Source: Prunus persica
Taxonomy: Eukaryota > Streptophyta > Magnoliopsida > Rosales > Rosaceae
Length of the DNA stretch: 64,000 nt
Reading direction: 5' to 3'
Assembly (NCBI RefSeq): GCF_000346465.2
Contig: NC_034010.1
Coordinates: 8,796,520-8,860,519 of the forward strand
Shown piece by piece: positions 59,155 to 64,000 of the stretch (its first letter is position 1; each line of letters begins with the position of its first letter). The notes under the pieces were generated by a model. The model searched no databases. It had not been told where the DNA came from and saw nothing but the letters and a program-made list of their open reading frames with translations. The position numbers were made by a program, and so were the translations under genes.

Positions 59155-59717
59155 GGGGATCTGTAGAAGGACCATTGGGAAAGTAGAAGGATCTTCAATG
59201 TCATAAGCATCTGCTGCTGTTTACACCATAATCAACCAAGCATATCCGGCACTAGACGACTGATACTCAACCAGACACAGACAAGACCTTAGAAGACGAG
59301 TGACCTCATCACCTTCTTTGGCCTACCGAAGAAAGCCCTCCTTCCGAAGGATAACCACTTGTCGATGCTCCTGATTATAGAACCTTGTCTTCATGGACAC
59401 ATGTCACCTCCGCAGCAGTTTCCACAAAGTCCCACATCAAAACTTTGTGCAAAACTCCCATTTTCACTCCCCTATAAATAGGGAACTACTTTTCACTTTT
59501 ACTATTACTCTGTCCAAATTACCACATATACTTGCTGACTTAAGTATCAGAGAGCCTGCGGCATGTACCACACCCGTGCCCGAAGACTGACGATTGCTTC
59601 TTCCTTATTTTCTTCTGCAGGACCTCTCGTGCCGAAGGTTCAAAACCCTTTCACCCTGCTGAAGATCCACCACTCATTCACCTAAGTTGACCCTCCCCAA
59701 AAAGAGCAGCAAACAGT
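59155..59717 (+). repeat. LTR of the Tat-like element (start approximate)
   Basis: Contains cctataaatagggaac, a good TATA box at 59473-59480, then a C/T-rich leader. It stops just before the PBS. The left border is a guess because no second LTR is available. Confidence 0.5.
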
Positions 59718-59718
59718 T

Positions 59719-59736
59719 TGGTGTTGCCTGTGGGAA
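59719..59736 (+). other. Decayed primer binding site
   Basis: Reads tggtgttgcctgtgggaa. The Tat/Ogre-type site, as I recall it, is TGGCGCCGTCTGTGGGAA. Most differences fit C-to-T or G-to-A change at CpG, as expected of a methylated, ageing element. Confidence 0.6.
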
Positions 59737-59823
59737 TCGACTTCTGAATCCTACTTCCCTACCAATTCTGCTGGCTCTTTCTCCCATCCGACCCCGTCGT
59801 CTCTTCTGCCCCTCACACTGCGC

Positions 59824-60306
59824 TATGCATAGTGAAGCCAGCATCGCAAAGATGACAGAGAATTACGAACACTTTTGCACTAAGAATTCAAAATTGGAGC
59901 ACGACTACCGAGCCTTGAAGCGTAATTGGGGGAACAGTCACCCCTAATCCACCCAGGGTGTTGAACGCACCCAACCAAACCAACCAGTCGTCTCCTATCA
60001 CAGTGCCCCAATCCAATCTAGGCTTGACAAAGGCAAAGGCCACCTTCTTCTAGAGGCGACCAAATCACTGCTCCTCCATATCTCCTCACCCAAGGATCGA
60101 CCCCAAGCCCCAACCAAGATCTACAAGGACTGCAGGGACCGCATTTCAGAGCTTCGACCAAAGCCCATCCCTATCCCTATAGACCTCAGTGACCCACAGG
60201 TGGCACACCTAGGCCCCCTACCAAAGCCCACATGCTTACCTACCCAAGAGGGAGCAAGGGACTCTGACGATTGGGAACCTTATAAACCTGAGAACTGGGA
60301 GCCTTA
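59824..60306 (+). pseudogene. Gag N-terminal remnant of the Tat-like element
   Basis: A frame with ENYEHFCTKNSKLEHDYRAL and later ISELRPKPIPIPIDLSDPQ is broken by stops at about 59945 and 60304. It then meets the antisense ORF. Assignment to gag rests on position after the PBS and the charged coiled-coil start. No Gag core is seen. Confidence 0.45.
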
Positions 60307-60344
60307 ACATTTCAAAGCTCTCGAGGAGTGGAAAACTTATCCTC

Positions 60345-62328
60345 CTCCACCTTCTTCCTCTAAGCTTCAGCCCTGGCCTCCTCCGCAACCTCTAGCAGAC
60401 GAGACGTCTCCTTCAGTTCCAACTCTAGCCTCCCCACCTTCAGCTACAGCGCATTCCTCTCCCGAATGGCAAACTGAGCTTCGGTAGTGGCAACCTTCGA
60501 GGTCTTAGTCCTGGCCAAGGTCAGGTACATATCCCCAAAGGCCTGTGGACAAGCAACAGTCCCAAAATGAACCATGGTCCCAAGATACTTATGTTCGTAG
60601 CAGACATGACTGACTTTTGGACCCAATCAGAGAAGTTCGTGACCTTGGTTCGAGCACGCTCCTTTACATCCATCTTCACCCTGGTAAGGAAGGCGTTAAC
60701 AAGGGGCACTTCCTGACGACGCATAGTCAGGGTCACCTCCTGCTTCTGCCGCCAAAACGAGGCAAAGTCTGTATCCTCTGTGCCCTCGGGGAACAGCTCC
60801 TCCATACCAAGTGGAAGCCTCGGCGAAGGTTCCAAGTCAAATAATGGTAGCTTTACCTTACCCATGATGTTGTGGACGGCTGACTCTAAACCCTTACGCC
60901 TCTTCTCAAGTCTTGGCCACCATCGTCATCACGCACACTCGCCTAACCCTTGGCCTGCCTCCCTTCAGCCTTCTGGGCCCTAATAGCCTTTATCCTTTCC
61001 CTCATCTCCTTCAACTTCTGTTGCTTTTTCTCTTCATCCACCACCACCCTCGGTGAACCCTCTATCGTCGTCACTCCCTTCGGTATACCCGCCACTGCCA
61101 TCCACAAAACACAACAGTTGGCACACACACACATATGCCAAAATAAAAGAAGACAACAAAACAAAAACAAAACTTACTTCCTTGTAGCAACCATGACTCC
61201 AAAAGAAGTGCTAGCGTCACTATGTTCTTCACTTCCCGTCTCTCAGCAGAGACTAGAGTTCTTACCAACTCTATCTCCTCCTCTTCTTCCTTCGAGACCG
61301 GAATGCACATCACCGAACCTGCACAAAAACAACAGGGCTATCAGTTTCACAACCTTCGGATGACAAGAACATACATATCAAAACACATACAAACAACGCA
61401 AGTTCAAACAACAAAATTTATGACCAAAGACTTATAGATTGAAACTAGGTAAGCACGTGTCTGCTGATGCTCCTCCTTGGCCAACACTCCCAGTCACCAA
61501 AGGTAAAGAACCACAGATTCCTCCCAGTCTTCTGCGATGTTGGTGGCTGCCCTATGAAGTCCCCACTCTCCTTCGCCTTTCGGCAGTTAACCTGCACCCA
61601 GCCAAAATTACCCTGTTGCCTAGATACAGCGTATAATTGCATGAATTGCTCAAAAGATGGCCCCCCTCGCTTGGCCAACAATCACGATATGTACACTCCA
61701 TGTAATATGATCTAGAAATTAGGGTTGTACTGCCCAGGTGCGTAGCCTAATCTTGCTAACATCATCTGCACCCAAGGATGCAATGGTAGCCTCAGCCCGT
61801 ACTTATACATGGCTGAGAACATCATAGTGCAACCCTCGGGTTGATACCTCACCACTTCTATAGGTGTTGGCAGCCTTAACCCCACACAATTAGGGATCAT
61901 ATAATCCCCCTTCAACTGCTCCAACTCGTAGATACTCAGCATTGTTCCTCTTCGGCAGTGGAACCCCTATAGGAACGTTCACACTGACAAAAGCCACCAC
62001 CACCGTCCCAGACCCAGGTGGCTCCTCCCTCCCACTTGAACCAACTTCCGGTGCCTGAGTCGTACCCAAAACCCGGTCGGCAATGGCCTCTAGGGTAGCA
62101 TAGTTCCTAAGCTTCCCCTCAAGAGCTTACAGAATGCTCTTCTTCCCTAGCCCCACTACCCTTCACTATCAACCTTTTCACAATCCCTTCATACTCCGTA
62201 CTCTCCCCATCAGTACCCAGGGCTTCATTATGTCTATCATTCTCCAAGTCCTCCCCACTGAAGGCATGGGTACTTGGGTCGCTATTACGGCCCTTGCTCT
62301 CAAGAAACTTGTCGTCACAAAAAGGCAA
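60345..62328 (-). pseudogene. Antisense ORF of gypsy-transposase (Transposase_28-like) type
   Basis: The core reads LRLPLHPWVQMMLARLGYAP, then NPNF, two in-frame stops, and LAKRGGPSFEQFMQLYAVSR. This resembles the family known as putative gypsy-type transposon, which is carried by antisense ORFs of Tat elements. The stops (61712-61714 and 61682-61684) sit where tryptophan fits, each a single G-to-A change. Further on are an acidic/basic stretch (EEEEEIELVRTLV), KEMRERIKAIRAQKAEGRQA and a C-terminal coiled coil reaching about 60345. A frameshift lies near 61950 and introns are possible near 61170 and 61400. A minus-strand TATA-like TATATAAGG lies at 62943-62951. Confidence 0.6.
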
Positions 62329-62329
62329 T

Positions 62330-62597
62330 CAATAATCAGAATCAAGAAAAAAAAATGGAAATAGTGAATCAAGATCTAGATGGATCCCTATCTTTATCTC
62401 TACCCACGGAGATACCTATCTATATGGATAGAAATCTATCTATGAATCGATCTAGACTATCCTCTATCCGGATAGATATGTCCCTATGAGCGACTACGCC
62501 AATCTTTATATGTTTTGGCCACGTCCGTTTCCGCTCCGAAGAGGAAGGTTTAGATCTTTCAATCTTATGTCGTGAGGGATGTGACCTATGTTAGGTT
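62330..62597. other. Probable nuclear insertion of plastid DNA
   Basis: The text gatggatccctatctttatc and ggccacgtccgtttccgctc reads like the non-coding part of the plastid inverted repeat near trnV/rps12, from memory. Its sequence style also differs from its surroundings. It lies at the start of the antisense ORF and may supply or destroy its first exon. An alignment would settle it. Confidence 0.5.
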
Positions 62598-62998
62598 TCT
62601 TTCAGAATTATCAGACATCTACAAACACAAAATGAAGGTAAACTAATGGGCATGTGAAGCTTGAAAACAAAGCTCCTAGGCATGTTTTTCAAAAGTTCAT
62701 CCAAAATAATATGAAAAGCAGAAACTGCATGCACAAATTCAACAAAAAAAGACATTTTAATCAAAAGAAAGGAAGAAAAACAAGCCATACCTTGTTATCT
62801 CTGCCACACGCGACTATCCGAAATCGCCCTTGCCTAGTCAGAAATTGCCTCTGCTGCAGATCTCTTCACCGAAAATCGCCTGTGATCTTCTTCCAAATCT
62901 TTCAAAAATTTCTAAGTACCTTCACTTCTCTCCTTTGCCCCCTTATATAGACATCAAACAATGGCTCGGAACGTGAACCGTCCCCATTACATCCCAAC

Positions 62999-63795
62999 TA
63001 GAGGTGGCAATTTCCTACACGACCTGTTACACGACTCAAAATCCGCACGGAAAAAACACGACACAAACCCGCACGTTTAATAATTGGGTAAATTTCGGGT
63101 CAATCTGTTATGACCTATTTATTAAATGGGTGGGTTTCGTGTCAACCTACTAACTCGTTTAAACACATGTTTAACCCGTTTATTAAACGAGTCATGTCAT
63201 GGGTCGTGTCAACCCGTGTAATACATGCCAACCCACGAAAAAATGAAGAGAAATGAAGACTTCAAAACACATACTAGGGGTTTTGAACTCCCACCACCCT
63301 CATTTCTCTTCAACACCTTATCCACCATGCTGCATACAACCTTGTGATTATATACTATGCCTTTTGATATTTATAATATTTATTTTTCTTTCTTTTCCTT
63401 CTTTCTTCTCCTCTCTCTTTTTTTCTTTCTTTTCCTTCTCTCTTCTTTCCTCTTTTTTTTTTTCTTTCTTTTCCTTCTCTTTAGTTTTCTCTCCTCTCTC
63501 TTTTTTTTCTTTTCCTTCTCTCTTCTCTCCTCTCTCTATCTTTTCTTTCTTTCTTTTCCTTATATTTTCTCTCCTCTCTCCATTTTTTTATTTAAAAATT
63601 TTCAATTGTGAGTTTTGTAACATGCATGTTATTATTTATGAACCCGTTACACAACTCAAAACCGCATAATAAAAGACGACCCAAGCCCGACACGACACGT
63701 TTATTAAATGGGTTGGGTTCGGGTTGAGCATTCTTGACACGTTTATTATCCCGACACGACACGAACCCGACACAACATGACCCATTGCTACCCTA
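62999..63795. mobile_element. hAT-like non-autonomous element
   Basis: The 797-bp element has ends TAGAGGTGGCAAT and, on the opposite strand, TAGGGTAGCAAT, which match in 12 of 13 positions with one gap. The flanks atcccaac (62991-62998) and ctcccaac (63796-63803) form an 8-bp duplication with one change, the size made by hAT. Sub-terminal repeats of cacgacac and cgggttg words occur at both ends, and the middle is a pyrimidine tract. No transposase is encoded. Confidence 0.85.
63375..63595. repeat. Pyrimidine (CT/TTTC) low-complexity tract
   Basis: About 220 bases made almost wholly of T and C, with repeated tttcttttccttctctcttc. Open frames across it encode only Phe, Ser and Leu and are not genes. 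Confidence 0.92.
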
Positions 63796-64000
63796 CTCCC
63801 AACCACCCCACTAGGAATGACACCTCAATTCCCACAAAAACCTTTCAACTTTCCTGACACGTGGCAACACATGATGGTGTCACACCTTCTGTTCAGCACC
63901 CTCCGTGCCAAAAGCGCAAGGGATCTGGCATGATGATGTCACACCTTCCGTTCGGCACCCTTCATGTTGAACGAGCAAGAGGACTCATGCGACTCGCATG

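Larger units (their letters stand above)
59155..64000 (+). mobile_element. Tat-like LTR retrotransposon derivative with antisense ORF (continues past the edge)
   Basis: The order is LTR-like region, PBS, fragment of gag, then directly an antisense ORF. No protease, RT or integrase is present. This is a large non-autonomous derivative. Tat-lineage elements are known for an antisense ORF near their 3' end. A plastid-like fragment and a hAT-like element interrupt it. The last 200 bases hold two copies of a unit with gatgatgtcacaccttccgt and ggcaccct, and the 3' LTR is beyond the window. Confidence 0.65.

Noticed and set aside
63253..63669. A 138-residue protein
   Set aside because: It is a translation of a pyrimidine tract inside a hAT-like element, almost only Phe, Ser and Leu.

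Overview
This window is nuclear DNA of a eudicot plant and is mostly transposable elements. A Cassandra solo LTR with its 5S-like promoter boxes, Athila-type Ty3/gypsy elements, a PIF/Harbinger element, an endogenous caulimovirid and a MIK2-like receptor kinase are all plant features. I suspect Rosaceae from the overall look of the repeats, but that is an impression and not a result. Only two genes look intact and belong to the host: a MIK2-like LRR receptor kinase (40804-43729, +, two exons) and a small two-exon gene for a putative secreted 65-residue peptide (35327-35713, -).

Layout. 1-444 holds a partial tandem duplication. 445-3748 is a long chromovirus-type solo LTR. 3749-5833 is unassigned. 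5834-29645 is a nest of three minus-strand Ty3/gypsy elements. Element 1 (5834-13821) has both LTRs and encodes only Gag and protease. Element 2 (13822-23298) is Athila-like with an open 1805-codon gag-pol, but it lacks the catalytic core of reverse transcriptase and most of one LTR. Element 3 (23299-29645) is the 5' half of a chromovirus, cut inside integrase by element 2. The flanks of element 1 do not match, so the nest has been rearranged. 29646-33161 is gene-free and holds degenerate repeats plus a Cassandra solo LTR with a perfect target duplication. 33165-34804 is a decayed PIF/Harbinger element.

34900-43916 is a receptor-kinase cluster evolving by duplication and decay. It contains two 3'-flank relics, an LRR relic, an LRR-kinase pseudogene carrying a copia-type solo LTR, and the intact gene. 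The peptide gene lies on the opposite strand inside this cluster, and a relic of its first exon lies upstream of the intact kinase gene. This suggests that the ancestral unit was a divergent peptide/receptor gene pair, which is the most interesting candidate system here. Just beyond the kinase gene's 3' flank sits an endogenous caulimovirid in three pieces of alternating orientation (43955-52802). A copia element lacking its 3' end follows (52803-57814). The right end holds a Tat-like element with a PBS, gag remnants and an antisense ORF of the gypsy-associated transposase type (59155-64000). A probable plastid DNA fragment and a hAT-like element with an 8-bp duplication have inserted into it.

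The two Athila-group elements share a set of non-coding motifs: the tRNA-Asp PBS, the PPT, a 14-nt box, an internal PPT-like motif, and a stem-loop plus a 20-nt conserved string directly after the stop codon. Their LTRs are unrelated, so these motifs are probably functional RNA or cDNA signals, and the Gag-protease element may rely on an autonomous relative.
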